Shown: positions 27,600 through 36,900 of the stretch, one piece after another
How positions within the stretch are numbered: the stretch's first letter is position 1
How the letters are laid out: each line of letters begins with the position of its first letter
DNA from: Phycisphaerae bacterium
Lineage (GTDB): Bacteria; Planctomycetota; Phycisphaerae; Sedimentisphaerales; Anaerohalosphaeraceae
Length of the DNA: 58,719 bases
Direction: 5' to 3'
Assembly: GCA_014859965.1 (NCBI GenBank)
Contig: JACZKQ010000156.1
Span: 1-58,719 of the forward strand
The notes under the pieces: generated by a model
What the model was told of the DNA's origin: nothing
The model's database searches: none
What the model saw: only the letters and a program-made list of their open reading frames with translations
Made by a program: the position numbers and the translations under genes

Positions 27600-29654
27600 A
27601 TGATCGAATACAGTGTGACGGACAAACTCTGCATCCTTCGCCTGAACGCCCCGCCGTTCAACGTGCTGACATCCGAGTTGTTCGAAGCACTAACCGCCGC
27701 CGTCGGCCGGGCCAACGCGGACCAGGACACCGCTGCAATCTTGATCATGGGCAACGAAACCCATTTTTCGGCCGGGGCCGACGTGAACATCTTCCGGACC
27801 CTCACCACCCCTGAAGGCGCGGCGGAAATCAGCCGCATCTTCCAGGGCGCGTTGGCTGTCGTGGAGCAATCTTCCAAACCTGTCCTTGCCGCACTCGCCG
27901 GCGCGGTCATGGGCTGTGCCCTCGAACTGGCGGCCGCGTGCCGGTTGCGAGTCTGCACCCCGGGGACGACGTTCACAATGCCGGAGGTCAAGTTGGGACT
28001 CAACCCCGGGGCCGGCGGCACCCAGCGGCTGCCGCGACTCATCGACGCCGAAGCGGCGCTGCGGATGCTGCTGACCGCAGAAAGCATCGACTCGCAGCAG
28101 GCGCTGGAACTGGGTCTCGTAGACGCCATCACCGATAATAACGACCTTATCACGGCTGCCCGCCAACTGTTGGCCGCTCGACCCGACCCGCCAAGGACCT
28201 GCGACCGCACAGACAGGATATCCGAGGCGACCGCCAACCGGGCCGCCTTCGATTGGGCCGAACAGGTGATCGCCGCGACCCGCCCGGAAGACGTCGCCCC
28301 ACGAAAGATTCTCCACGCCGTCCGGACGGGCATCGAGCAGTCGTTCGAGGCAGGTCTCAAGGCCGAACAGGACGTTGTCATCGATTGCATGAACTCCCCC
28401 GCCACTCGCAACAGGATTTATCTTTTCTTCGCAACCCGAAAAACCGCCAAGGTCGACGATGTTGGCGACGCAAGGCCCAGCGAGGTAAAAACCGCCGCTG
28501 TCGTCGGCATGGGCTCCATGGGGGCGGGAATCGCGCACGCTTTGCTGATGGCGGGCGTGCCCGTCACCGTCGTCGACAAAGATCCCACCATGCTCGAAAA
28601 AGGAAAGGGCCACATCGCCAAATCGCTCGAAAAACGCGTCGCAGGCGGAAAGATGACCACGGCCCGCGCCGAGCATATGCTTGCGATGCTTTCCACGTCA
28701 ACCGAATTGGGCGACATCGCCGCCGCCGACATTGTGATTGAAGCCGTCTTCGAAGACGCCGCACTCAAACAATCCGTCTTTGCCGCGATCGAAGACGTCT
28801 GTTCCCCGCATACGATCATCGCATCCAACACCTCCACCCTTTCGCTGGACCTGCTTGCCGAGAAGATGACGCAGCCCGACCGGTTCATCGGCCTGCACTT
28901 CTTCAACCCGGCGCATGCCATGCCGCTCGTGGAGGTCATACACCGGCTCAGCACACCCGTGGGCACGATCGCCGCCGCCCTGAGCTTCGCCAAGCGCCTT
29001 CGCAAGACCCCTGTCCTCGTCCGCAACCGCACGGGCTTTCTCGTCAACCGCATCTTCATCCCATATCTTAAAGAAGCCTTTTACCTGCTTGAAGAGGGCG
29101 CGACGCCCCGCGCCATCGACGCGGCCATGACGGACTTCGGGATGCCGATGGGCCCGTTAGCCCTCATCGACATGGCGGGTCTGGACGTTCTCGTCCTGAC
29201 CGACGCCGTTATGCGGAAAGCCTTTCCACAGCATGGCCCTTTGTCTGAAATCGTTACGACGCTCGTCGAACAGGGCCATCTCGGCCAGAAAACCGGCGCA
29301 GGGCTTTACACCTACAACAAGGGCGACTATACTGCTCATGACCGGGCCGAAACCGCGGCGATAATCGACGCCGTGCAGAAGAAAAAGGGCCTGAGTCCTC
29401 GCAAGATCGACAAAACCGAGGCTGCCGACCGGCTCGCCCTGCGGATGGTCAACGAAGCCTTTTGGGCCATGGACGAACGAATCGCCCGCCAGCCATCCGA
29501 CGTGGACGTGGCAACCGTATTAGGCATCGGTTTTCCAGATTTTCGCGGGGGTGTGTTGAAATATGCCGAGGACCTCGGCGCCGAAACCGCACGAACGCGG
29601 CTCGAAGCGCTGGCCGACCGATTCGGCCCGCGGTTCCGCCCGCCGCGCGATTGA
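27600..29654 (+). CDS. Fused enoyl-CoA hydratase / 3-hydroxyacyl-CoA dehydrogenase (FadB/FadJ-like)
   Basis: 684 aa from ATG 27600; an in-frame GTG at 27576 is an alternative start. Residues about 1-190 form a crotonase domain (FSAGADVNIFRT, GAVMGCALELAAACRLRV, MPEVKLGLNPGAGGTQRLPR) with both expected catalytic acids. Residues about 300-480 form the NAD-binding part of 3-hydroxyacyl-CoA dehydrogenase (VVGMGSMGAGIAHALLMAG; GLHFFNPAHAMPLVEVI). Two C-terminal HADH domains follow (FLVNRIFIPYLKEAFYLLEE). It hydrates enoyl-CoA and oxidises the 3-hydroxyacyl-CoA, or runs in reverse. No thiolase partner (FadA/FadI) is present, which is unusual for a beta-oxidation unit. Confidence 0.92.
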   Translation: MIEYSVTDKLCILRLNAPPFNVLTSELFEALTAAVGRANADQDTAAILIMGNETHFSAGADVNIFRTLTTPEGAAEISRIFQGALAVVEQSSKPVLAALAGAVMGCALELAAACRLRVCTPGTTFTMPEVKLGLNPGAGGTQRLPRLIDAEAALRMLLTAESIDSQQALELGLVDAITDNNDLITAARQLLAARPDPPRTCDRTDRISEATANRAAFDWAEQVIAATRPEDVAPRKILHAVRTGIEQSFEAGLKAEQDVVIDCMNSPATRNRIYLFFATRKTAKVDDVGDARPSEVKTAAVVGMGSMGAGIAHALLMAGVPVTVVDKDPTMLEKGKGHIAKSLEKRVAGGKMTTARAEHMLAMLSTSTELGDIAAADIVIEAVFEDAALKQSVFAAIEDVCSPHTIIASNTSTLSLDLLAEKMTQPDRFIGLHFFNPAHAMPLVEVIHRLSTPVGTIAAALSFAKRLRKTPVLVRNRTGFLVNRIFIPYLKEAFYLLEEGATPRAIDAAMTDFGMPMGPLALIDMAGLDVLVLTDAVMRKAFPQHGPLSEIVTTLVEQGHLGQKTGAGLYTYNKGDYTAHDRAETAAIIDAVQKKKGLSPRKIDKTEAADRLALRMVNEAFWAMDERIARQPSDVDVATVLGIGFPDFRGGVLKYAEDLGAETARTRLEALADRFGPRFRPPRD

Positions 29655-29673
29655 CGTCATGAAAGGAATACAC

Positions 29674-30903
29674 ATGTCCGCCGAACGCAGAGACATCGAA
29701 GCTACGAAGAAAATGAAAGGCCTCATGGGCCGCTACTTCACCGAACTCATGAGCGGACCCGAATCGGGCAGGAAGACCGCATGGTGCACCAGCGTGGGTC
29801 CGGGCGAACTTCTGCACGCGCTGGGCTTCAACGTTTATTACCCCGAAAACCATGGCGCGATGTTAGGGGCGACCCGCATGGCCACCGATCTCATTCCTGT
29901 GGCCAACGCCCGCGGCTTTTCGCCGGACATCTGCTCGTATCTGACCAGCGATATCGGCTCGTACCTCAAGGGCGAGAGCCCCTTCAACAAGATGAACCTG
30001 CCGGGGCCGCCGAAGGCCGACGTGCTGGTGTTCAACACCAACCAGTGCCGCGACGTGAAGGACTGGTTCCAGTTCTATGCTCGGGAATGGAACGTGCCCT
30101 GCATCGGCGTCCATTCACCGCGGGCCGTCGGCGACGTCGACAAAATCATTATCGAAGCGGTCGCAAAGCAGATCAAGGCGCTGGTGCCCACGCTGGAAAT
30201 GGTCGCCGGTTGCAAACTCGACATGGATAAGCTCAAAGAGGTCATCGCGCTGTCGAAACGGTGCACCGAACTCTGGAAGGGTGTGCTCAAGACCGCCGTC
30301 GCCGTGCCCGCGCCTCTGACCTTCTTCGACGAGACCATCCAGATGGGCCCGGCCGTCGTGCTTCGGGGCACGCAGGAGGCCATCGATTATTATGAGGTGC
30401 TGCTTGCCGAACTCGAACAGCGCGTCGCCGACGGCGTGGCTGCCGTCGAGGGCGAAACCTGCCGTATCTACTGGGAAGGCATGCCGATCTGGGGCAAACT
30501 CAGCGCACTGGCGGGCCAGTTCGCGCAGCTCAAGACCGCCGTCGTCGCCAGCACCTACTGTAACAGTTGGGTCTTCGATGACCTCGACCCGGATGACCCC
30601 TTCGAAAGCATGGCGCGCGCCTACACGGAACTGTTCATCTGCCGCAGCGACGACCGCAAGGAACGCTACATGCAGGAGATGATCGCTACGTTCAGCATCG
30701 ACGGCGTGCTGTACCACGACGCCAAGACCTGCCCCAACAACTCCAACAACCGCTACGATCTGCCGCGCCGCGTGCAGGAGCGGACCGGCAAGCCGTACGT
30801 GGTCGTCAATGGCGACCTCAACGACCTGCGGCTGTACTCCGAGGAACAGACCCGAACCAACATTGAGGCCTTTGTCGAACAACTGGCTGAGGGCGTGAAC
30901 TAA
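29674..30903 (+). CDS. 2-hydroxyacyl-CoA dehydratase / benzoyl-CoA reductase-type subunit (BcrB/HgdB-like)
   Basis: 409 aa from ATG 29674 (GAAAGGA upstream). HGD-D family motifs are seen: WCTSVGPGELLHALGFNV, YYPENHGAMLGATRMA, SPDICSYLTSDIGSYL, VLVFNTNQCRDVKDWFQFY and the terminal EEQTRTNIEAFVEQL. Cys38, Cys87 and Cys353 (HDAKTC) occupy the places of the cluster-binding cysteines in this family. The YPENHGA and NTNQCRD motifs recall benzoyl-CoA reductase subunit B. These enzymes perform ATP-driven radical dehydration or ring reduction with [4Fe-4S] clusters and normally pair two related subunits. Only one is encoded here, so a homodimer or a partner elsewhere is implied. Oxygen-sensitive enzyme. 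Confidence 0.88.
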   Translation: MSAERRDIEATKKMKGLMGRYFTELMSGPESGRKTAWCTSVGPGELLHALGFNVYYPENHGAMLGATRMATDLIPVANARGFSPDICSYLTSDIGSYLKGESPFNKMNLPGPPKADVLVFNTNQCRDVKDWFQFYAREWNVPCIGVHSPRAVGDVDKIIIEAVAKQIKALVPTLEMVAGCKLDMDKLKEVIALSKRCTELWKGVLKTAVAVPAPLTFFDETIQMGPAVVLRGTQEAIDYYEVLLAELEQRVADGVAAVEGETCRIYWEGMPIWGKLSALAGQFAQLKTAVVASTYCNSWVFDDLDPDDPFESMARAYTELFICRSDDRKERYMQEMIATFSIDGVLYHDAKTCPNNSNNRYDLPRRVQERTGKPYVVVNGDLNDLRLYSEEQTRTNIEAFVEQLAEGVN

Positions 30904-30914
30904 CGGGATTTGCC

Positions 30915-31700
30915 ATGAAGGTCTACTGCGGCATCGACATCGGGGCATCGGCCGCCAAGCTGGTCGTTATCGACGGCGCGGGCAGAGTTTGCGCCCAGGG
31001 TGTGCAGCGTTCCGGCATCGATTATACCCGCACGGCCGACACACTGCTCGACGCGGCGCTGGCGAACGCCGGGCTCGACCGTTCACAGGTTGCCGGCGCC
31101 GTATCCACCGGCTACGGCCGCGACAACGTGCCTTGGGCCGCCGGAAAAATGACCGAGATCGCCTGCCACGGCAAGGGCGCCTGGTTCCACTTCCCCCAGC
31201 CCATCACCGTCATCGACATCGGCGCCCAGGACAGCAAGGTCATTCATCTGGACGAGACCGGCAAACGCCAGAGTTTTAAGATGAACCGCAAGTGCGCCGC
31301 CGGGACCGGCGCCTTCATCGAAGAGATCGCCCACCGCCTCGCGGTGGACGTGGCCCAACTCAACGGGCTGGCGGCCAAATCGGCCGTCGACGTTCCGTTA
31401 GGCAGCTTCTGCACCGTGTTCGCCGCGACCGAGGTGCTGGAAAAGATCCGTAAAGGCGTCGCTGTGGAAGATATCGTCAAGGGGGCCTTCTCCTCGGTTG
31501 TCAAACGCATCGTCGAGATGGACACGCTGACGGGCGCACTGGTCGCCACCGGCGGCGTCGTGGCCCACAATCCCGTACTGGCCCACATGTTAGGCAAGGC
31601 CTTCAGTACCGAGGCTCTGCTGCCGCCCGAGCCGCAGTTCACCGGCGCATTCGGCGCCGCCCTGTTCGCCATCGAAAAGAATAACGCGCAACCCGCATAG
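30915..31700 (+). CDS. ATP-dependent activator of the dehydratase (HgdC/BcrA-D family ATPase)
   Basis: 261 aa, the usual length for HgdC-type activators and shorter than BcrA. The ASKHA ATPase phosphate loop CGIDIGASAAKLVVID opens the protein; TVIDIGAQDSKVI is the second phosphate motif and LVATGGVVAHNPVL the adenosine motif. Cys127 (KCAAGTGAF) and Cys166 (GSFCTVFAATEV) match the two cysteines by which each monomer of the dimer holds a shared [4Fe-4S] cluster. It is inferred to inject a low-potential electron into the protein encoded 11 nt upstream, at the cost of ATP. Confidence 0.93.
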   Translation: MKVYCGIDIGASAAKLVVIDGAGRVCAQGVQRSGIDYTRTADTLLDAALANAGLDRSQVAGAVSTGYGRDNVPWAAGKMTEIACHGKGAWFHFPQPITVIDIGAQDSKVIHLDETGKRQSFKMNRKCAAGTGAFIEEIAHRLAVDVAQLNGLAAKSAVDVPLGSFCTVFAATEVLEKIRKGVAVEDIVKGAFSSVVKRIVEMDTLTGALVATGGVVAHNPVLAHMLGKAFSTEALLPPEPQFTGAFGAALFAIEKNNAQPA

Positions 31701-31719
31701 CCGATATGAGGAAACGATC

Positions 31720-32649
31720 ATGTTGATAAAAGACCCTCCCATTCAGATTAACGATTCGCTGCTCATGTTGGGCACGAATGAGTATCCGCTGTACCTGGCC
31801 AAGGGGCCGAACGAAGGGGCCATCTTCGAAGGCGGCGTCGGCGCGATGGGCCCCGTCTTGCAGGCCCAGCTCGAACGCCTGCACGTCACCGGCGACTTCG
31901 TCAGGCAGGTGATCGTCACGCATGCACACCCGGACCACGTCATGGCCGTGCCGCTGTTCCGTGAAATCTTTCCTTACTTGACCGTCTGCGCCTCCGAGCA
32001 GGCCGCCACCGCCCTGTCCGCCGAGAAGGCCGTCACATTCTTCGCCAAGGTTGATCAGGCCTTCACCGCCTCCCTCATCGAACGCGGCGCCATCGATAAC
32101 GGCCTTCACCCCGAACCGTTCACGGGCGAAAAGATCGCCGTCGACCGCATCATCAATGAAGGCGACACGATCAACGTCGACCATCTTGCTTTCCAGGTCC
32201 TGCGCACACCCGGCCACAGCGATTGCAGCCTCAGCTTCTACGAGCCCGCCATCGACTGCCTCCTCATCTCCGACGCCACCGGCTACTACATCCCCCAGCA
32301 CAACTACTGGTGGCCCAATTACTTCACCGGCTACGCGCCCTACCTGGCCAGTATCCGACGGCTCGCGACGCTCCGCTCAGAGTTTCTGTGCCTCAGCCAC
32401 AACGCCGTGATCAAGGGCGAAAACTCGGTCAAGGCTTATTTCGACGGGGCGCTGGCGGCCACCGAGAACTATCACAAACGCATCATCAGCGAGTACAAGG
32501 CGGGCAAAGCGCCCCGCCAGATCGCCGAACAGCTCGGCGCCGAGGCGTTTGAGAAGGTCCGCCTCCTCGACTGGGCATTCTTTCAGAAGAACTGTGCGCT
32601 GCTGGTGAAGCTGTCGCTCAAACATGAGGGCATCAAACCCGACAAGTAA
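31720..32649 (+). CDS. Metallo-beta-lactamase-fold hydrolase of the acyl-CoA operon
   Basis: 309 aa. The metal-binding motif VTHAHPDHVMAVPLF is intact, with the further ligands in TPGHSDCS and LLISDATGYY and a distal His in FLCLSHNAVIKG. The C-terminal 90 residues are helical, as in MBL-fold thioesterases and related acyl hydrolases. No family-level function can be named. Because it sits between the activator and a ketosynthase (19 and 18 nt spacings), a thioester- or lactone-hydrolysing role is plausible. It is distinct from the gloB protein at 22347. Confidence 0.85.
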   Translation: MLIKDPPIQINDSLLMLGTNEYPLYLAKGPNEGAIFEGGVGAMGPVLQAQLERLHVTGDFVRQVIVTHAHPDHVMAVPLFREIFPYLTVCASEQAATALSAEKAVTFFAKVDQAFTASLIERGAIDNGLHPEPFTGEKIAVDRIINEGDTINVDHLAFQVLRTPGHSDCSLSFYEPAIDCLLISDATGYYIPQHNYWWPNYFTGYAPYLASIRRLATLRSEFLCLSHNAVIKGENSVKAYFDGALAATENYHKRIISEYKAGKAPRQIAEQLGAEAFEKVRLLDWAFFQKNCALLVKLSLKHEGIKPDK

Positions 32650-32667
32650 ATCCATCGGAGTCCACCC

Positions 32668-33669
32668 ATGGCGGCATCGAAAATACTGGGCACCGGCCAC
32701 TTCCTGCCGGAAAAGGTTGTCACTAATTTCGATATCATGAAGCGGATGGAGACCAGCGACGAATTCATCGTCAGCCGCACCGGCGTTCACACGCGTCGCC
32801 ATGCCGAGGCCGATGTCAGCGCGACGGATCTTGCCGAAAAGGCCTGCCGCGCCGCCGTTGCCGACGCCTGCCTGACCATGGATGACATCGACCTGCTCGT
32901 CATGAACACGATCACGCCCGACCACGCGGACCCCGGCTCGGGCTTTTTTCTTCAGGCGAAACTGGGCATGACCAACACGCCTGTTTACGACATTAAAGAA
33001 CAGTGTGCAGGGCTTATTTACGGCATAGCACTGGGCGACAGCTTTATTACCACCGGCAAATACCGCCACGTCCTCATCGTCTGCGCCGAGGTCCTCTCCA
33101 AGCGCATCGACGGCTCCAATGACGGCCGCAACATCGCCATCCTGCTGGGCGACGGGGCCGGCGCGGTCGTGCTGGGCCCCTCGGACTACGCTGACAAGGG
33201 CATCCTCTATACCAAATTAGGCGCCGACGGCCGCGACGCAAAGGCCCTCTACACCGCCGCCCCCGGCACCGGCCTCAACCGGGCCGACTGCATCAATACC
33301 GACGATGTCGCCGCCGGGCGGGTACACTTCCGCATGGACGGAAAGGCCGTCTTCGAAAACGGCGTTGCGAAGATGTCGCAGGCGGTTGTGGAGGCCTTGC
33401 AGGACAACGGTATCGGCTTCGGCGAACTCGACCTTCTTATTCCCCATCAAGCCAACCTCCGTATGCTCGAAGCGATCATCCAGACCACAAAAGCGCCGGC
33501 CGAAAAGGTCTTTGCCAATGTCGACAAACTCGGCAATATGGCCTCCGCCTGCCTGCCGGTAGCGCTCGATCAGGCCATCCAGGGCGGCCGAATCAAGCAA
33601 GACAGCCTCGTCCTCCTCGTCGCCTTCGGATCAGGTTTCGTCTGGGCCGCGGCCCTCATCCGGTTCTGA
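32668..33669 (+). CDS. FabH-type 3-oxoacyl synthase III (KAS III family)
   Basis: 333 aa. Catalytic triad of the KAS III family: Cys113 in IKEQCAGLIYG, His260 in LIPHQANLRML and Asn290 in VDKLGNMASACLP. The N-terminal KILGTGHFLPEKVVTN and SRTGVHTRRH match FabH. KAS III condenses an acyl-CoA primer with malonyl-ACP, and relatives act as acyl transferases or long-chain condensing enzymes (OleA). No acyl carrier protein, FabD, FabG or FabF is adjacent, so this copy is probably pathway-specific rather than the housekeeping fatty-acid starter. It is the last gene of the six-gene operon. Confidence 0.9.
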   Translation: MAASKILGTGHFLPEKVVTNFDIMKRMETSDEFIVSRTGVHTRRHAEADVSATDLAEKACRAAVADACLTMDDIDLLVMNTITPDHADPGSGFFLQAKLGMTNTPVYDIKEQCAGLIYGIALGDSFITTGKYRHVLIVCAEVLSKRIDGSNDGRNIAILLGDGAGAVVLGPSDYADKGILYTKLGADGRDAKALYTAAPGTGLNRADCINTDDVAAGRVHFRMDGKAVFENGVAKMSQAVVEALQDNGIGFGELDLLIPHQANLRMLEAIIQTTKAPAEKVFANVDKLGNMASACLPVALDQAIQGGRIKQDSLVLLVAFGSGFVWAAALIRF

Positions 33670-33712
33670 CGCCCCGACCCGTGACTTTCGCCTGCAAAAG
33701 CGACCTTCTACG

Positions 33713-33730
33713 GGCCTGAAACACCAGGCC
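33713..33730 (+). other. Hairpin after the six-gene operon
   Basis: GGCCTG and CAGGCC form a perfect 6-bp stem around a 6-nt loop, 44 nt after the FabH-type stop codon. There is no U-tract, so it may be a weak or factor-dependent 3' end, or an mRNA-stabilising hairpin. Confidence 0.4.
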
Positions 33731-33826
33731 ATTCACATAGGACCGATATTATCGAAAAATCAGGCCGTCGCTTGACGTAAATTTTTTCCTTCATGTAGGT
33801 GCCGTAATGACAGGAACTTAATCCTG

Positions 33827-33856
33827 TTGAGACGGTTTTTTCCGGAAATCTATAGA
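33827..33856 (+). promoter_or_regulatory. Candidate promoter of the ribonucleotide reductase gene
   Basis: TTGAGA (33827-33832), 18 nt spacer, TATAGA (33851-33856). The predicted start is near 33863. Part of it overlaps an ACAGGA-ACTTAA-TCCTGT inverted repeat (33811-33828). Confidence 0.45.
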
Positions 33857-33903
33857 ATTTCTGTTTGCCCTCCACTAAGGATGCCAATATCATTTACCCG
33901 TCG

Positions 33904-33952
33904 ACACAACTACATGTCGAACAGTTCCTTGTAAAAATACTATATGTTGTTG
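33904..33952 (+). promoter_or_regulatory. NrdR-box-like pair upstream of the class II RNR gene
   Basis: The site at 33937-33952 (ATACTATATGTTGTTG) matches the core of the NrdR box consensus (acaCwATATaTwGtgt) well. A degenerate second site at 33904-33919 (ACACAACTACATGTCG) keeps the outer CA-N6-TGT pattern. The two are 33 bp apart, about three helical turns, as is usual for NrdR operators. The nrdR gene itself is not in the window. Confidence 0.5.
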
Positions 33953-33988
33953 TAGCATTGGTTTTTCTATGCACGGAGGCGTAGCCGT

Positions 33989-36900
33989 ATGAAGGACGAG
34001 AAAATGGGAATTCCGAACGAAAAATCGACTGGGCCGAGATTTCAACCGTGGGCAAGTCCGATGCCCGCAAAGGGTGCCGGTCTGAAGGTGGGACGACATT
34101 TTTCTCAGGCCGATAAGCATCCCTTCGATGAAATAGAGTGGGAAACGCGGCAGGCCAGCATTACTGATGACACCGGGCAAGTTATCTTCGAGCAAAACAA
34201 CGTAGAGGTTCCCGCGTTCTGGAGTCAGCTTGCCACCAAGGTAGTTGTCAGCAAGTACTTTTACGGCGATGCCGACCTGGGAGAACGGGAATACTCCGTC
34301 AAACAGCTCGTCCACCGCGTCTGCCGCACCATCGCCGACTGCGGCCGCAAGGACGGCTACTTCGGCACCGCCGAAGACACTGACAACTTTTACAACGAAC
34401 TGACGTGGCTCTGTGTCAACCAGTTCGGCTCATTCAACTCGCCTGTGTGGTTCAATGTGGGGCTGTACCATGTTCACGGCGTCACGGGCAGCAACCACAA
34501 TTGGCGCTGGGACGAGACCAAACAGCAGGCCGTCCCCTGCACCAATAGTTATGAATACCCTCAGGCCTCGGCCTGCTTCATCCAGTCTGTCGCCGACACC
34601 ATGGATGACATAATGCGTCTGGCCCGAAGCGAAGCCATGCTCTTTAAGCACGGCTCCGGCACCGGGACCGACATGTCCACCCTTCGCAGCAGCCGTGAGA
34701 AGCTCTCGGGGGGCGGCAGACCTTCCGGTCCGCTCAGTTTCATGCGCGTTTTCGACCAGATCGCCGCCGTCGTCAAATCGGGCGGAAAGACCCGACGAGC
34801 CGCCAAGATGCAGTCGCTTAAGGTCGACCACCCCGACATTCGCGAGTTCATCACCTGCAAGGCCGACGAAGAAAGGAAGGCCTGGGCACTTATCGAGCAG
34901 GGCTACGGCGGCGACCTCAACAACGAAGCCTACAGCAGCATCATGTTCCAGAACAGCAATCTATCCGTCCGCGCCAGCGACGCCTTTATGGAAGCCGCTG
35001 AAAAGGACGCACCATGGTTTACAAAATCCGTCACGACCGGCGAAACCATCGGCGAATATTCCGCCCGCGAACTGATGCGCCTCATTGCCGAGGGCACGCG
35101 GATTTGCGGCGATCCGGGAATGCAGTTCCACACGACCATCAATAAGTGGCACACGTGCCCCAATTCCGGTCCCATCAACGCCTCAAACCCTTGCAGCGAG
35201 TTCATGTTCATCGACGATTCCGCCTGCAATCTGGCGTCACTGAATCTGATGAAGTTCCGCAAGGAAGACGGCACCTTCGACGTTGAGAATTTCACCCGGG
35301 CCGTTCGGCTTTTCATCATTGCCCAGGAAATCCTCGTCGACAACGGCAGCTATCCGGAGCCGAACATCACCGTCAACAGCCATCGCTTCCGCCCATTGGG
35401 TCTCGGCTATGCCAATCTCGGCTCGCTGGCGATGAGTCTGGCCCTGCCTTACGACTCCGACGCCGCACGCACGTGGGCATCGGCGATCACGGCCCTCATG
35501 ACGGGCACCGCATACGCCGTCAGCGCTGAAATCGCCGCTATTAAGAGTCCCTTCGAAGGCTACGAACAAAACAAGGAAGCCATGCTCAACGTGATCGGCA
35601 TGCACCGCGAGCACGCGTACAATATCCCTGAAGTGCACTGTGCAGCTTACCTGCTGAATGCGGCCAAGAACGCGTGGGACGAGGCCTTTGACGCCGGCGC
35701 CCAGAAGGGTTTTCGCAATTCACAGGTCACCGTGCTCGCCCCCACCGGCACCATCGGCTTCATGATGGACTGTGACACCACGGGCATCGAGCCGGACATC
35801 GCGCTGGTCAAATACAAACTGCTCGCAGGTGGCGGCATGCTCAAGATCGTCAATCGCACCGTGCCCATGGCCCTGGATCGTCTCGGCTACAGCGCCGACG
35901 AAATACGCGCTATTTGCGACACGATCGATGTCGATGAAACCATCGAAACCGCAGTCGTTTTGCGCGAAGAGCATCTGCCTGTCTTTGATTGTGCATTTAA
36001 GCCCCGGCAGGGTAAACGACATATCCATTATCAGGCCCATCTCAAGATGATGGCCGCCGTCCAGCCTTTCCTTTCGGGCGCGATCAGCAAGACCATTAAT
36101 ATGCCCAAGGAAAGCACCACCGAGGAAATTGCGGGCGCTTACATGGAAGGCTGGAAGCTCGGCATCAAGGCGATCGCCATTTATCGCGACGGCTCCAAGC
36201 GCATTCAGCCGGTCAATACCAACAAGGATGGCAACGCAAAGAAAACCGAGGCGGCCGCGCCGCGACCCTTCCGGCGCCGCCTTGCTGAAACACGCAACAG
36301 TATTACACATAAATTTTCCGTAGCGGGACACGAAGGATATTTGACGGTGGGGCTGTACGAGGATGGACAGCCTGGTGAGTTGTTTATCACCATGGCCAAG
36401 GAGGGCAGCACCGTCGGGGGGCTTATGGACGTCATCGGTACCTGTGTGTCCATGGCCCTGCAGTACGGGGTGCCGCTGATCACGTTAGTCGACAAGTTCC
36501 GCCACGCCCGCTTCGAGCCGGCCGGGATGACCTCCAACAAAAACATCCCGTTTGCAAAGAGCCTCATTGATTACATTTTTTGCTGGATGGGCTGCCAGTT
36601 TATTCCCGGTTACGCCGAGAAGAACACACCTAACCGCGCAAAGGCCGGCGACGTCAACAATAAGAACACCACCACCGCAAGGGAAGTGGTTGAGAAGACC
36701 AAAGATCTCGCCAAGAAAATCGACGAAGCCAAGGCCATCCAGAGTAAGGCTGCCAAGAGTAAGCCCGAGGATACCGCAAAGCCCTCTGCCGCCGCCGGCG
36801 CCCGCTCCGACCGCTTCTCTGACGAAACCGCCGACAGGATCGTTTCGCTGGTCCACTCCGTCGTCGGCGGAAACGGCGGCGTACAGCCAAAAGCTGCCGT

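Noticed and set aside
29674..31700. Double-cubane-cluster reductase pair (YjiM/YjiL type)
   Set aside because: The Cys pattern and the YPENHGA, DICSYL and NTNQCRD motifs fit the BcrB/HgdB branch, not the double-cubane branch as I remember it.
26603..33669. Complete class I benzoyl-CoA reductase locus
   Set aside because: Only one reductase-type subunit and one ATPase are present; ferredoxin, the ring hydrolase and a benzoate-CoA ligase are missing.
33670..33988. Cobalamin riboswitch upstream of the B12-dependent reductase
   Set aside because: No B12-box-like conserved core was found; the NrdR-like boxes explain the leader better.
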